A DNA stretch of 64,000 nucleotides, taken from assembly GCF_026210795.1 (NCBI RefSeq), contig NC_089445.1, positions 2,852,001 to 2,916,000 of the forward strand, read 5' to 3'. The notes below the pieces were generated by a model. The model searched no databases and had not been told where the DNA came from. It saw nothing but the letters and a program-made list of their open reading frames with translations. The translations under genes and the position numbers were made by a program. Below, in pieces: positions 18,378 through 30,930 of this stretch (positions are counted from its first letter, which is position 1; the number at the start of each line of letters is the position of its first letter). The DNA comes from Rhizophagus irregularis. Its lineage: Eukaryota > Glomeromycota > Glomeromycetes > Glomerales > Glomeraceae.

Positions 18378-18785
18378 GTAATATTACGCAGGTTTACAAT
18401 CTTGTAAATTTTCGAAATATTTTAACCGTAATATTACGCAGGTTTACAGTCTCGTAAATTTTCAAAATATTTTAACTGTAATATTACGCAGGTTTACAGT
18501 CTCGTAAATTTTCAAAATATTTTAACCGTAATATTACGTGGGTTTACAGTCTCGTAAATTTTCGAAATATTTTAACCGTAATATTACGCAGGTTTACAGT
18601 TTTGTAAATTTTCGAAATATTTTAACTGTAATATTGCGTAAATCTTACGATATTGAAAACTTGTGTAATATTTTAACCGTAATATCACATAAATCTTACG
18701 AAATTGTAAACTTACGTAATATTTTGAAATTTTTCGAAATATTATGCCATAAACTTTCGTAAACTTACAAAATCGTAAACTTACG
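18378..18785. repeat. 50-bp tandem repeat, about eight copies
   Basis: Units begin with atattacgcaggtttacagt at 18381, 18431, 18481, 18531 and 18581, an exact 50-bp period. They continue as increasingly diverged copies at 18631, 18681 and beyond. Each unit has the form ...tcgtaaattttcgaaatatt. The open frame across it is a by-product of the repeat. Confidence 0.9.
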
Positions 18786-18860
18786 CAATTTTTCGCGCTA
18801 TAAAATTTCCTGATGTATTATACTTGAAGAAATTACTCACCTTACCACACGGTATTACAG

Positions 18861-19071
18861 AAAGGAGTATGGTCGGGTCAGCGTGATGAGTAGAGTATGG
18901 TGACATTTGGCAGTGTATAACATAAGGGGTGTGAACCATACGCAGGTGATGTATAGCATCTTGGCCCACTCCAAATCACGTGTTTGGCCCGTCGTGTTAT
19001 TTATCACTTGAGTAAACTGTCATATAGGGTTCCATACTCTACTCATCACGCTGATCCGACCATACTCCTTT
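18861..19071. mobile_element. 211-bp inverted-repeat element (MITE-like)
   Basis: 40-bp terminal inverted repeats (18861-18900 and 19032-19071) match at 39 of 40 positions. They begin aaaggagtatggtcgg(g/a)tc. The loop has no coding capacity. No clear target duplication was found. It abuts the first recognisable part of the LINE and might instead be part of that element's 5' end. Confidence 0.65.
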
Positions 19072-20169
19072 CCATAGCACTCCTTACCACAGAGTTTGCC
19101 CAACACCAAAATCGAGTTAAATGGTTAGAAGATCAGCATTCTTCTCCTCCTATCCCAAAATCCTCGCAATCACATGCTCCCCTTCTTTCTGAGACTGAAT
19201 CCTTAGATCAAGGATGGGATAATAATCATCAGGAAGTCATAGGAAAAATGTTCATTACATGTATATTTTTGCAGATCATTTACATCACAATTTTCATTAT
19301 TTTAAATGTTCATGTAATATTTAACGTTAATGAACATCATCAATGAGATTTTTATCGTGATGTGCAGTATTTAATAATAAATATTCAATGTACATCAAAA
19401 TGATTTTGCAAGCAATGTTAATTATTAATTTAAACTGAATACTCAGCTAATAGTAAACTTTTCAATTGCTATAATAAAAACATGATTACTAATTTCAGTT
19501 TCATCTATTTAATTATTATTTTATTTATTATTTTTTTATTTTATTTCAAAAGAGTGGTAAATAACTGAAAGTTTATTACAATAAAAGTATATTGTACCGA
19601 AGTACAACAGGGTCTATCTATATGTGTAACTAAACAGGACCACATCCTTCGTTAAAAACTATTTGAAAAAATAGGACTACGCTATTTAATCAAATGATGA
19701 TCAAAAGAAAAAAAAACAAGAGCACCGTGAAATCCTAAAAAATAAATAAGAAGGGGTTGTATATTGAAATAAAATGTATTAAGGGCATTATCAAAACTAA
19801 ATCTAGAAAGAGTGATAGAAGAAAAATCTATATTCAATAAGTTTATCCAAGGTAGGTTATGGAGGAAATTTGTACTTGTAAGATAAATTCATAAAATGGA
19901 ATTATTGATATGGTGACGTGTATAATTAAACAGATTGAAGTAACTGTATGTGTTGTTCGTTCTTGTGCATATAATAGTTGCATCCAGAATTGTATTGTCA
20001 TTACGTCTCTTTCACTTTTGTTGCTTGGAAAGACTTTTTTGTGATATGATATTCTTTTTCCAGGCTTTCTATTGAATTGATCGTGCTTTCCAAAGTGTTC
20101 ATATGTCGTGGTGTAAATCAAAAGGAATTTGAGCAATAATGTTTTAATTATTTTTTTGTTGATTTTAGC

Positions 20170-20502
20170 AATTTTGAAGGGTTCTATGATATGATAGAAG
20201 CTGGAACCAGATTAATAAGAATACAGTGTAAGTCAGGAGCGATCGAGCATCATGTAAAGTTAAAGGTTATTTGTCCATGTGAATATTACTATATTAGAAT
20301 GGAAGATAATATATTTGATAATTCATTCATTACGTCATTAGAATTTGTAATGATGAGCGTTTTGAAAATTTATTCGTGTTTTGGGAATAAAATGTCTACT
20401 GTATTAGTTTTTTGTAAATTATCACAAAAGAAACAGATATCGAAGCCTTTTAAGATGTCATGTCACTGTCACGTCAGGGTAATTGCGATTAAGAATATCT
20501 AA
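20170..20502 (+). CDS. Exon-like open frame in the nested element, unknown
   Basis: A protein-like frame begins after a good acceptor (ttgattttag, about 20169) and reads NFEGFYDMIEAGTRLIRIQ, then KVICPCEYYYIRMEDN, ending at a stop near 20502. It has Cys pairs (CPC, CHCH) but no recognised domain, and it lacks a clear start codon upstream. It could be a captured host exon or the remains of a transposon protein. Confidence 0.3.
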   Translation, partial: NFEGFYDMIEAGTRLIRIQCKSGAIEHHVKLKVICPCEYYYIRMEDNIFDNSFITSLEFVMMSVLKIYSCFGNKMSTVLVFCKLSQKKQISKPFKMSCHCHVRVIAIKNI

Positions 20503-20877
20503 AATTTAACATGAAGCTTTAGATGACCAATCTATTTAACTATTATCAGTTATTAAAACAATAGTTTATGGATCAAAATATTGATCGGTATCACGTAATC
20601 AGTTTGCCGATTGATCTTTTTTTTTCAATTTGATAAAAAAAAAGTCTAATAAAAAAAAAGATCTTTACTTACGAACCAGATTTCGTAAGGTATATTTTTT
20701 TTTTAAAAAAAGAGTTTAAAAAACGTTTCTAATAAAACGATGAACCGGACTTTTGAAAGGTAGGTTTTTTTATTTTAAAAAACGTTCTTTTCTTCTTTTA
20801 TTTTTCTAAATGTATTAAGAAACATTTCTAACGAAATATTTCTTTTTTTAATTGCAGTGACGGATGACGACTTCTTG

Positions 20878-22385
20878 GATTAGACGAATCGTACTTTATA
20901 GACAGGTATGTAAATAGGGCATTAGGGTGACGTGCGTTTTTTTAAAAAAGTTTTTTTTAAATGTTTCTCTTTTTGTAGATATCGGTCCTTCAGCTTTGGA
21001 CTTCAGACATTAACTTCTCGAACTTCGGTTAGATTTCTCAACGTTGGAGTCTTTTTTTGTAGGTTGGCATCTTTGAATGAATTGGTAAGTTTTGAAAATT
21101 TCAAAACTTTTTAAATTTATTTTTGTTTTTTTATTATTTTGATTTTTTTCTGATTTTTTTCTTTTTTTTGCAGGTATTGAACTTTCTGAATTCTGGACAA
21201 TATAATCAGTAAGTTTCGAAAGCAAAGTTTTGAAACTTTTTAAATTTTATTAATTTTTCTTTACTTTTTTTGCAGGTCCAAATTCTATACACTAAAATAA
21301 TCTAAAGTTCTTGCAGACTAACTTCTAATAGGATCAAAGAACTGAAAAATCGATTTTCAAATGGCCCTAATAAGTATCTTTCTCAAGGAAGGTCATCCAG
21401 ATTATATATCTTAATTTGACGAGTGGACTTTATTTACAGAAAGTCACCTACAATATTAGACTAATCAGCAGTCAGTACAGTAACTTCAAGGGATCACACA
21501 ATAACTGATAAATCACTTAATCAGAACGGTAAACTGAGCTTCCTAGATCCTGAGTGGATATGATTGGTAAGTTTCGAAAGTTTAGTTTACTTTCAAAACT
21601 TTTTAATTTATTAATTTTTTTTTTCTTGTTTTTTTGCAGATATCGGTAGATTGAGCTTCCCGGATCTTGGTAAGTTTTGAAAGTAAAGTTTACTTTCAAA
21701 ACTTTTTAAATTATATTAATCTTTTTTTTTTCTTTTTTTTTTGCAGGCACCGCTTTCCAGATCCTGAATAGATATGATCGGTAAGTTTTGAAAGTTTAGT
21801 TTACTTTCGAAACTTTTCTTAATTTTTTTTTTATTTTGTTTTGAAGAAACTAACTATTTCTTCTTTTGTCTGTTTTGTAGGAATCATCTTTAAGATTTGG
21901 GTTAGCTTTTCAAGTAAGTTTTGAAGTTCATTCAAAACTTTTTCTCTAATAATTTATTTTTTTAAAGAAACTTATTGTTTCTTCTTTTATCAATTTTGTA
22001 GGCTTTGTCTTCAATTATCAGTTCAGCTATTAGCTCCTTGAGTGAGTTTTGAGGAGTTTTTGTTTCGATTTTATTTTTTTGTTTATTTTTTTAATTCTTT
22101 TTTCTAATTTTTTTTTCTTTTTGGCAGATATCAGTAGATCGATCTTGGATCCTGGATGATAAGATCAGTAAGTTTCGAAATAGTTCATTTCGAAACTTTT
22201 TTAAAGTTTTGTTTAATTTTAAAGAAACTAACCGTTTCCTTCTTTTTCATTTATTTTGTAGGAATCTTCTTCAGTTTTTAGATCAACTTTTTGGGTAAGT
22301 TTCAAAATTTTGCTTCGAAACAATTGAATTTTTTTTCTAATTAATGTTTCTTATTTTTTTTTTCAGCTTCGGGTATATTCTTCTC
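20878..22385 (+). other. Array of splice-bounded micro-exon-like units
   Basis: About ten pieces, many of 30-45 bp, are each followed by gtaagttt and preceded by a long T-tract ending in gcag or gtag. The intron starts lie at 21085, 21209, 21567, 21670, 21781, 21914, 22042, 22168 and 22295. Most begin inside a palindrome such as aagttttgaaagtaaag and its complement (21672-21704, 16-bp perfect arms). Exon-like pieces are related to one another (agatcctgaRtRgatatga) and contain stops in several frames. This looks like a tandemly amplified exon-intron unit, perhaps non-coding. Confidence 0.55.
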
Positions 22386-23375
22386 TCAGTGCATGGTAAT
22401 TTTAGCGGACTTCTAAAAAAAATGAAAAACGAGGACTTTCTTTTTTTAAGATTATTCAACTTTGCGTTCAGGATTCTTTTGTATTTTGATTCTATTTAAC
22501 TTGGGATTTTTTTGTAGATACTAATTTCAACTTTGATTTTGCATTTATTTGGACTTTGGTTTATCTTAATTTGAACATAATGCCCTTCGATTTTGTTATT
22601 TATTTACCTTTCGTTAGATGAGATGATGATGTAATTACCCTTTGATTTTGTTGTTTTTACCTTTGGATGTAATTATCTTTGATTTACTGTTTTTTTACCT
22701 TTAGACATAATTACACTTTGGGCATGATTACACTTCGATCTTATTGTTATTTTGTTATTTACCTTTACATTTCAATCTTCTTTATCTTTTAAATATAATG
22801 TTTTATAATAGTTTATTAAGTAATGAAAAAAAAAATTAATCATATTGTATTAATAGATTATAATAAATTTCGCGTAAATAAATCAATTAAAAAATAATGT
22901 ATATTGTTAATGGACATTAAAAATTTGGTGATGCACATCAAATGTTATGACATCAGTAGTACATTGCAGGGTCCGATGTTCAGCATTTCTTTATGATGTA
23001 CATCAAATGGCTGATGTACATATGATGAATATTTTTCCCGTGACTTCCTGATGATGAACTTTCTGATCCTAGACGTTTTAGTGACAATCTTATGGACTTT
23101 AGCTCCCCTGTTTCACCACGAAATGGTCACAACTTAATTGCTCAATCACATATTCCTCTTCCTCCCCGTATGAGTTTGATCACTGGTCCTGACACATCAC
23201 CACAAGATCACTTTTCCTCTCTTACTGCTACAGTTACTGAACTCACAAAAACCGTTCAACAAGGCATGGCTCAACAAAAACAATTCTTGGCTGCTCGCGA
23301 TAACGCTAACTTCCAATAATTATTGATTACCGTTTATTTTCCTTTGCTGCTTACACTTTTTATCATAGTATAGTA

Positions 23376-24296
23376 ATGATGGACAATAAACAACATAATT
23401 TTTCTCCTCATCCTTCTCTCCTTATTAAATTTGGTCAAATTAATGTTAATGGTTTATGTTCTCCAGTTAGACAACAACATTTACTTAATTTCTTTCTCCA
23501 CTCTTCCTTTAGTGTTTTATCTTTAAATGATACCCGCCTTTTCTTTTCAAATGCTAAGTTTATCTTCAAAAATGAACATTCCCAGCATCATTTTAGGTCC
23601 TATTGGATCTGTTCGACTTCTTTTCGTCCCCATGATGGTGTTGGTATATTGCTTTGTAATCCTCTTCATAAACATGTTCAAACAATTGATTCTTGGAATG
23701 GTCGTCTTCTTAAATTGGATCTATTTTTTCATCAAACAAAAATTTCTATTATTTCTTTATATTACCCTCCTTCTGGTTCTACTCATCAGTCCATTTGTAA
23801 TGATCTTATTGCCAAACTTCTTTCTTGGCTTGATCATGCCCGTGCTAATAACTATTTTGTAGTTATCCTTGGCAACTTCAATGTTGATGAAATCGCTCAC
23901 TCCAACTATTCACCCAGTCATTTTAAACTCCTTCGTTTACTTTCTTCTCGATTTTTTACCGATCATCAAGCTTATTCTTCTATTGAGGGTCCTGATCCTA
24001 CTTTTTATTACGCCAATGGATCTTCTAGACTGGATTATATCTGGTCTTCACCTGGCTTTCCTACTCCTGGTTTTTTTTCACAAGTGGTTGCTTGCCCCAA
24101 TCTCCTTGATCGCCCTTTTACTGATCACAAAGTTCTTACAACTGTTTTTGATTTTAGCTCTTGCCTGGCTATTTTGGCCAAGTCTCGTCTTAAACAAAAA
24201 AAGAAATGCGCACTATCTTCTCTTATACCTCCACTTCAGTTGAACAATGGAATAATTTCACCGCTGAAGTGGATGATTCTCTTAGAGTGTATTTAA
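23376..24296 (+). pseudogene. LINE AP-like endonuclease domain, degraded
   Basis: An endonuclease/exonuclease/phosphatase fold is recognisable from FGQINVNGL, LSLNDTRLF, VVILGNFNVD, SSRLDYIWSS and FTDHKVL. In active LINE endonucleases the second motif has Glu and the third has Asp (GDFN). Here these are Asp (LND) and Asn (GNFN), so catalysis is probably lost. The domain leads into the broken RT region. Confidence 0.8.
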
Positions 24297-26101
24297 ATAG
24301 ACAATATAACTCTCGCCTTGAATTTTCTTCTCTTTCTCTTGATCGTATGTGGCATGCCTTGAAAGCTGCTATACTCAGTGCTGCAATTGAAATATTACCC
24401 TTTCATAAGTAAAGTTTTCAACATGCACTGACATTCGTATTCTTCTGAATTAACTAAACTTATTGCTATCAACAAATTTTTAGATCGATTTTTATATCGC
24501 CTTACTACTCGTCTTTCTAATCGGCCTACTCAAATTTCACAAATGACTACTGCTTTACCTTCTCATCTAGAGAATCTTGCATCTTTACTTCCTGATTATT
24601 CAGTCCCTACTTATTCTACAACTCCTGTGTCTGAATTTAAATCATTTTTACGATCACAAAAGAATTTAATTTCTGCCTTTCTATCCACTAAATTCGCCCA
24701 ACATCTTACGGACTCTGTGGAATACTACACCGCATTACGTGACAAACATTTCTCGAACTCGCTTGGCACTTTTATAGACTCTGCCTTATCAGTTGAAAAC
24801 TGTTCGATTGTTTTTGACCGCGTCTTAGTTGTCCTGGACTCTACTCCTACTCTATTAACGGATCCTTCAGATATCAAGCAAGCCGCTATTACTCACTTCC
24901 AATCAATTGTATCTCCTCCGTTGGTCTGATATTCTTCTATCGCTTCATTTTCTGCTCGATGGCAACAAGCTTACACCCCCTTTCTGGCGTATCTGCTTCA
25001 TTATATGATCCTGTTTTGGCACCTATTTCCCTACAAGAGTAGTCTGATGTAATCTCCTCTATGCCAAACAACAAAGCTTCTGGCCCTTCAAAAATTTCTT
25101 ATGAAATGTTAAAACATTTGTCCGGTGAAGCCTTGGATTTCTTTCTTTTACTTGCCAATACCCGCCTCTCTCGCGGTGATATTCCTGCTGATTGGCGTGA
25201 AGCCGTAGTTTATCCTATTCCTAAACTCCATGATTTTAATGCTCAACTCAAGAACACTTGACCTATTACTCTTCTGGAAATGATTCAGAAATGTGTAGTT
25301 AAAGTCATCACTAATCGTCTTTCCAACATCCTTGCTGATAGTAAAATTCTTCAAGGAGGTAACTTTGCAGGTCTACCTGGTGGTTTTACTGATATCCCTA
25401 TCAAAATGCTGGATGCGATTATCCATCAACATAAACATGACTCTACTAATGATCAGGAACTATAGATCGTTTCTCAAGATATTTCTAAAGCCTTTGACTC
25501 CATGGATTTGAATATGCTTAAATTAGCTTTAGCTAAACTACATATTTCTATACTTTTAATGTAATTTATTTTAAATCTTTTTATATGACGTAATAATAAA
25601 ATTATTACTTGTTATGGCGATACTGCTGCTTATCGAGTACGTATTAGTATCGATCAAGGAGAAGTTATTTCCCCTTTACTTTGGGTTATTTACCTGGACC
25701 CCCTACTTACTGTTTTGAATCAAGAAGCACGAGATCCTTTCATTTTAAAATCTTCAGCTCTTTTAGATTATTCTCCACTTGAATTTGAACAACATTCTTT
25801 ACCAACCTCACATTTGACCTTTATGGATGACTCTACACTTGTTGCTTATTTGAAGTCTGGAATTGAAGATCGCCTTTCCATTACTGCTGAATTTTATATT
25901 TTAAATAATGTTCAAGCCAATTCGGCTAAATATGTTCTACTTTCTTCTTCCTCCCCTTTATCGAACATTACCTTTGATCTTTTACCCTTTTCCTTGGTTT
26001 CAGTAACTTCTCTTTCTCTTTCTTCTTTAGCTTTGAATACTTCATTCCATTTTTTTAGGTGTTTGGTTTTCTTTATCAGCTTCTTCCCAATTTATACTTA
26101 A
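24206..26101 (+). pseudogene. LINE reverse transcriptase, broken by stops and frameshifts
   Basis: Motifs appear in order on changing frames: MPNNKASGPSKISYEML (25061), then stop-PITLLE (25259, where RT families usually have Arg-Pro-Ile), SQDISKAFDSMD (about 25477, motif A), EVISPLLWVIYLDPLL (about 25663) and LTFMDDSTLVA (about 25818, a YADD equivalent). At least five stops and several shifts separate them. The polymerase is not functional as written. Confidence 0.85.
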
Positions 26102-26114
26102 ACAAGCGCGCTCT

Positions 26115-28452
26115 ATGGTTCAAGATATGGCTGCACTTCTTGGTCCAAAAAAGTTATTGGTGCAATATGTGGCCTATTTCTATAATGCTGTTCTTCTTCT
26201 GAGATTGGAATTTTATCTGCAAACTACTCTTTTTTCAGAAAATACGATTCATTCAATTATTAAACCCATGTTTTCAGTTTTACAGAAAAAAGCTGAACTC
26301 GCTACTACTACTCCGTTGGCTTTGTTATTTCTCAAACTTCCCTTTTCGATTCAAAATGCCTTTTATCGGTTCCTCTCCTCCCATATTGCATCTTGGCAAA
26401 AGATATTCATACATCCTGATTTCAGGAATTTTGCCTTTTATGCTATTTCTTATCTTCAAGGATATTTGGGCGCTGAAAGCTGCCCGACTGTTATTAGCTT
26501 GAAACTATGGTCACAAGTTGTTTCTCTTCGAACACATACTTTGTTTAATTCAATTTTATTTTCTTCGCGTTTGAATATTACGTGGTCCCTTCCTTTTCAA
26601 CCTCCGAGGTGGGATCTACAAACAGCTCTGCCGCTCCGATCCATCTTACCACATTCAATTTTTCAGACTGCTTGGAAACTCTGGAAAAATTTGAATATTT
26701 TTGTGCTTGCCCAGTTGGCCTCCCCTTGTGGACGTTATCTTATGAATTGGTCTGATCTTCATTACCTTGGTATCGTTGGTCATAAAGGACGGATTTCTAT
26801 TTGGTTTAATTTTATTAAAAATAATTTCCTTTCGTCCTTTTCTTCTTCTTTATTTTTGCCTTTGTATTTTATTAATTCTTCTTTTACTTTAGCTTCACCT
26901 TGTTTATTAGATCATACTGTTAAAGATTATCATTTTTATCCTCAATGGACTATTAATTTTAATTCTGCTCCTCAAACTTTATCTGTTGGCCGTGTCTGTA
27001 TCACCTATAAGAAACAAAACTCTGCTATCATGCCTCATTTGCTTCCTGTATCTACTTCGGCCGATGAATGATTCTACAATCCTTGCCCTGGTTGTTTTCT
27101 TAACATACCTGCTCTGTCCAAGAAATCTGCAATTAAACAGCGCTGTAATAGCGAAAGATGTTTTTTCAATGTCTGTTTATCTGAAACGGTAGGATATCCT
27201 ACCAGAAATGCTAAAGTATTTGCGGCTTATCTTCCTATAACTTTATCTACTTCATGGAGTTACGCTACTTCTTTAGCTCTTGTACATTTGACAAACTTGT
27301 TTTCGCCTGATTCTTTCGCCCTTTCCTCTCCTTCCACAACAAGGATTGAAGATGATGTTTTACCTCTTTCTGTGCATACCTTGTATACCGACGAGTTATT
27401 CTTTTCTGCTAAGGACTCTTCTCCTCCTTCTATGACTTCTGCTTGGCTCGCTCTTGATGATGATGATTGTGCCTTCCTTTATGCTTTCCTTCAGCCTTGC
27501 GTTCTGAAATCTATGCCGTTATATTAGGATTAAATGCTCTTTCCCATAGTTCTTCAATCACAATTTATACTAACTGTAGTCAGTTAATCTCGCTATGAGC
27601 ACGCTTCGTTAATGCTCCCTTTTTACCGACGTTGCTTTGTGAACCCAATCATCTTTTTTGGCTTTCTATTCGACAACTTATCATGGATCGTAACCTTAAT
27701 GTCGATTTGATTAAAGTCCCTGCTCATGGTGATAACATCTATAATATACAAGCGGATTCTTTGGCTAAAAATGCTCATTAGTCTTTACAACCTACCTTCT
27801 CACCTTTAGTGTTTTGTCATGCTCCATGTCTATTGACTTTTAATTCTTTACCTATTGACATGAATATTCGTTATTTTTTACGTTCTATAGTGGATGCTCG
27901 TGCTCTTTTGTCATTTTGCTCTATGGTGCGATTTACTGCACTTGGCTCCCCTGCACTTTTTGACTGGGCTGGTATACATTTTTCCTTTCGCAGATTAAAG
28001 GTTTCGCTTCACATAAAAATGGTCGTCCTGAATTTTGGATCTTCTGTATCAAACTTCTCTTGGATATGTTGCCTACTTTGACTACTTTACAACAACGCAA
28101 GTCTCACTTGTATTCTCCTGAAGATTTGAACCATCTTTGGACTTGCCCTTATATCCTACCTGATCTTAATCCATGTTTAACTCATCGTTCTGAAGTTATT
28201 AAATTTAGAGATTCCTGCTTATCTTCGTTCTTATCCTTGAAATTCTTGGATACTTCTTTCCAAACTGGATTCTCTACTTTAGATTGTTGGGATTATGATA
28301 CCCCTTCTCCGTCCTGTTTTTGGCTCACTAGAGGACTGTTACCCGCGCATTTAACGACATTTCTGAAGCAGTATTTTCCTCTCTCTGTTATATACAAAAC
28401 CATTTCTCCTCTTCTTAATGACTTTCAAGTCGAACTATATGGTGAAATTTGA
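26115..28452 (+). pseudogene. LINE thumb/connection, RNase H-like and Zn-finger remnants
   Basis: The open stretch 26115-27071 follows the RT as expected for the thumb/connection. RNase H traces are seen as LYTDEL (about 27390), SEIYAVILGLNAL (about 27505) and VPAHGDN...ADSLAKNAH (27715-27780). A trailing EDLNHLWTCPY (about 28125) resembles the C-terminal His-Cys finger of LINEs with RNase H. Stops separate all parts. Confidence 0.7.
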
Positions 28453-28974
28453 TTATATCGGAATGTTCTTTTCCATGCTTGGGAAGAGTCACAGGGTATC
28501 TCGACTGCTTCCAAATTACGTGGCCCATCTTCGAATCCTTCATCTATTACTACTTCTTCACAAATTCACAACTCTTTTTTGGCGACAGTTTCTCAGGATT
28601 CCTGGATTTCTTGGATATCCTCTTCTATAATTTGGGGTGGATCTTGGATCTCGCACTTGGATTTTCTGCGCCGCTTAACAGTTCAACCTCTTAGGATTTC
28701 TTTCTGGTAACGGACTGGATTTTTGGATGTTGGATAGTTGACTTACACTGGCCTTCGGGTAAAGTTGGGGTATGCGATTCTGTAATAGTTTAGTTTTTCT
28801 TTACTTTAATATTATTTTAGTTTAGATTTCTTTACTTGTATGAGTCGTGAAGCTACTCTTTTTATTTTTTATTAGTTTATTTTCTTATTTCTGTAATATT
28901 GTTTGAATATATTTTTGAAGTTTAAATATAAATAAAAGATAAAGTCATAAGACTGTTTGCAAAAAAAAGAAAAG

Positions 28975-29263
28975 GATAAAACTACCACCATTCGATTCAT
29001 CTCAGTGAGACAATTCTAATAAGCTATGATACATCTTTTTACGATTATTAGATGTCAAGTTATTTAATATATTCTTTATATAACTGTGATTATAAACGGT
29101 TCTTTTTAATATAAGATTTTTGAGGATAGGTGTGATAGTGACTATAGATAGATTGTGACTATATAGGATAGATTTTAATAATAAAGTGTTTTGAATATTC
29201 AACTGGTATTACTATATAGTAGAATGTGACTATAACGGGAGTGACTATAGAGGGAGTTAACTG
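28975..29263 (-). mobile_element. Truncated pogo-like element end
   Basis: On the minus strand a TA (29264-29265) is followed by CAGTTAACTCCCTCTATAGT, very like the termini of the MITE at 4269-4454. The other terminus is missing where the LINE tail begins. The copy has cut into the transposase frame on its right. Confidence 0.6.
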
Positions 29264-29650
29264 TATATCCTTATTGCTCAACAATTCCTTTATAACGTCA
29301 AAAATCAGACGATAATGAAGATAATACATTTTTTGTTTATATGTCATGATAGGCGCTTTTTTAAAAGAAATATGTGGTACAACAATTTGATCTAACAATT
29401 GATGACCTTTTTTTACCAATGTAAGTAAAATTACATTATTGTGGCAAATCTTTTTTGAAAATTTAAGTATATTGTTATCACATGCATCAGACAAATTCCA
29501 TTTAGTAAGCAACTCCATAAAATTTCCAAACTCATCGCTTGGAAATTCTGGTATATTTGTTACTCTAATATCAAAAGATTCGAAGGTTGGGATTGGTTTA
29601 ATGTTAATTAGTGAATATTCGATTTTAATGTCTCTTGATTTGTTAATCAC
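29264..29650 (-). pseudogene. N-terminal fragment of a transposase-like protein (Plavaka/CACTA type?)
   Basis: The minus-strand frame reads VINKSRDIKIEYSLINIKP, then ELLTKWNLSDACDNNIL, then VPHISFKKAPIMTYK and FDVIKELLSNKDI, where it is cut by the pogo-like end. It has no in-frame ATG; an acceptor-like site lies just upstream. The layout (WNLS block, long linker, xVIKELLSN) resembles the N-terminal part of fungal Plavaka-type transposases, where the catalytic region would follow. That assignment is from memory of the family and moderately uncertain. Confidence 0.45.
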
Positions 29651-29919
29651 TTCCTATATATGGATGTTCATAAATAAATTTACTTTTTTTTTTTTTTAAA
29701 AAAAACTTTATTATAGATGCGATCATGTCTTATTATAATCACGCTTACTTACATATATAAACTTACAAATATAAGATAAACAAATACATATAAGAATTAA
29801 GCATTATGAAACAAGACTACTTTTCATAAAGAACAAGTCAACCTGTCATCTAAATGATCACATCATTGTTAAAAAACCATGATGCGACCTCAAATTCAAA
29901 GGTGACTGTCATGATCTAC

Positions 29920-30358
29920 CTAAAAATTTGCCCAATAACCATCACGATGGAATGCCAAATCATTCCACTTATTCCAATTACTTTCTAACATATTACAGTC
30001 AACATCTTTAACACCTACTTCAGTGCGTTTACTATTTGACTTAGCTTTTTTATCTTTACCGCTAATACCACACCGCTTTTCTTCCTTTATTTGTAACTTG
30101 TTTTTTGGTTCCCAAATAAGCACTTTGAATTCTAATAAAACTCTCCCAGTTATTTGCTTTAGCACCTTATATAACAATTTTTCTTCAGTTATTTTAAAGC
30201 ACCTTAAAAATTCTATTAACTGACAACTGACTTGATTTTTCATTAAAAATGTAAAATCATATAAGCATCCAATTTCCCACATATCAAGCCCATTAATTTT
30301 ACTTTTTAATTCTTGTGTATCTATATCATCTCTTGAATACTCCTGTATAATTTTAACT
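29920..30358 (-). CDS. Unrecognised protein exon, Lys-rich
   Basis: The open frame continues from an acceptor-like site at about 30359 (tttttttag) to a stop at 29920. It has an in-frame ATG at 30280-30282 but codon-like sequence before it (KIIQEYSRDDIDTQELKS). The product is helical then basic (KEEKRCGISGKDKKAKSNSK), ending NDLAFHRDGYWANF. No domain is recognised. It may belong to a transposon-associated family, since both neighbours are transposon debris. An upstream exon was not found. Confidence 0.4.
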
Positions 30359-30930
30359 AAAAAAATTTTTAATCGCTACACATTATAAATAACGTGCATG
30401 TATGATTCTTTCTTTATTAAAAAGCTGTATATACATACTATCGAATACAGAATGATGAAATGACACAAAAAATTTTCTAATTAATTCGTTAAAACTACTA
30501 AAAGAAGTCTATATATTTTTCTTTCAAATAAAATTTGCCATATGTAAATATTATCAAATATGGAATGGTGTGAAACTAAAAAAATAAATTCAATAGACAA
30601 TCTGTCTATATATTTTTCTTTCTAACCAAATAGCCTTATATAAATATTATCAGATAAGAAATGATTTAAAATCCTAAAATAATTATTCATTTTTTCCCTT
30701 TTGATAATTTGTTTCTTCATAATTAGCCATCTTACAAAAGAAAATAGAATAACAAAACAAGAATAACTAATTATTATTAATACCTTCTTAAAACCACGAA
30801 CTGCTCTTTATCTTACGAGCTCTTATTTCACACTGACCAATTATATAATCATAAGTGACTTTATAAGCAAGTCTTTTATTTCTAACTCCATTACAATACA
30901 TTGTTAGAGTTTTAAGATCTCTGACACTAT

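Larger units (their letters stand above)
19226..23054. mobile_element. TIR element nested in the LINE
   Basis: Both ends carry tcatcaggaagtca followed by a second matching block, ggaaaaat(g/a)ttcat, in inverted orientation. Subterminal regions share gatgtacatcaaa-type repeats. No exact target duplication was found. The interior lacks a recognisable transposase. It holds one exon-like frame (about 20170-20502) and an array of short exon-like pieces (20878-22385). Confidence 0.6.
19084..23319 (+). pseudogene. LINE ORF1-like remnant in two halves
   Basis: The first half (19084-19225) reads EFAQHQNRVKWLEDQHSS-like, Ser/Pro/Gln-rich sequence. The second half resumes after the insertion (about 23055) and includes the frame at 23092-23319, ending TKTVQQGMAQQKQFLAARD before TAA. 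The low-complexity, hydrophilic composition fits a LINE ORF1 linker, but no RRM or CCHC is visible. The two halves are adjacent if the 19226-23054 insertion is removed. Confidence 0.5.
19080..28970 (+). mobile_element. Decayed LINE (non-LTR retrotransposon), split by an insertion
   Basis: A plus-strand element with an ORF1-like region, then an AP-type endonuclease, reverse transcriptase, connection region, RNase H-like part and an HLWTC-type Zn-finger remnant, ending in an A-rich tail near 28964. The coding frame is broken by many stops and shifts, so it is inactive. The 5' limit is uncertain. A 3.8-kb TIR element (19226-23054) interrupts the ORF1-like part. Confidence 0.85.

Noticed and set aside
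19843-20136. 97-codon minus-strand frame
   Set aside because: No in-frame ATG with support, no motif, and it overlaps the region with a better plus-strand exon-like frame.
23527-24243. Two hydrophobic plus-strand frames inside the LINE endonuclease
   Set aside because: They are shifted readings of the T-rich LINE endonuclease sequence and only appear membrane-like.
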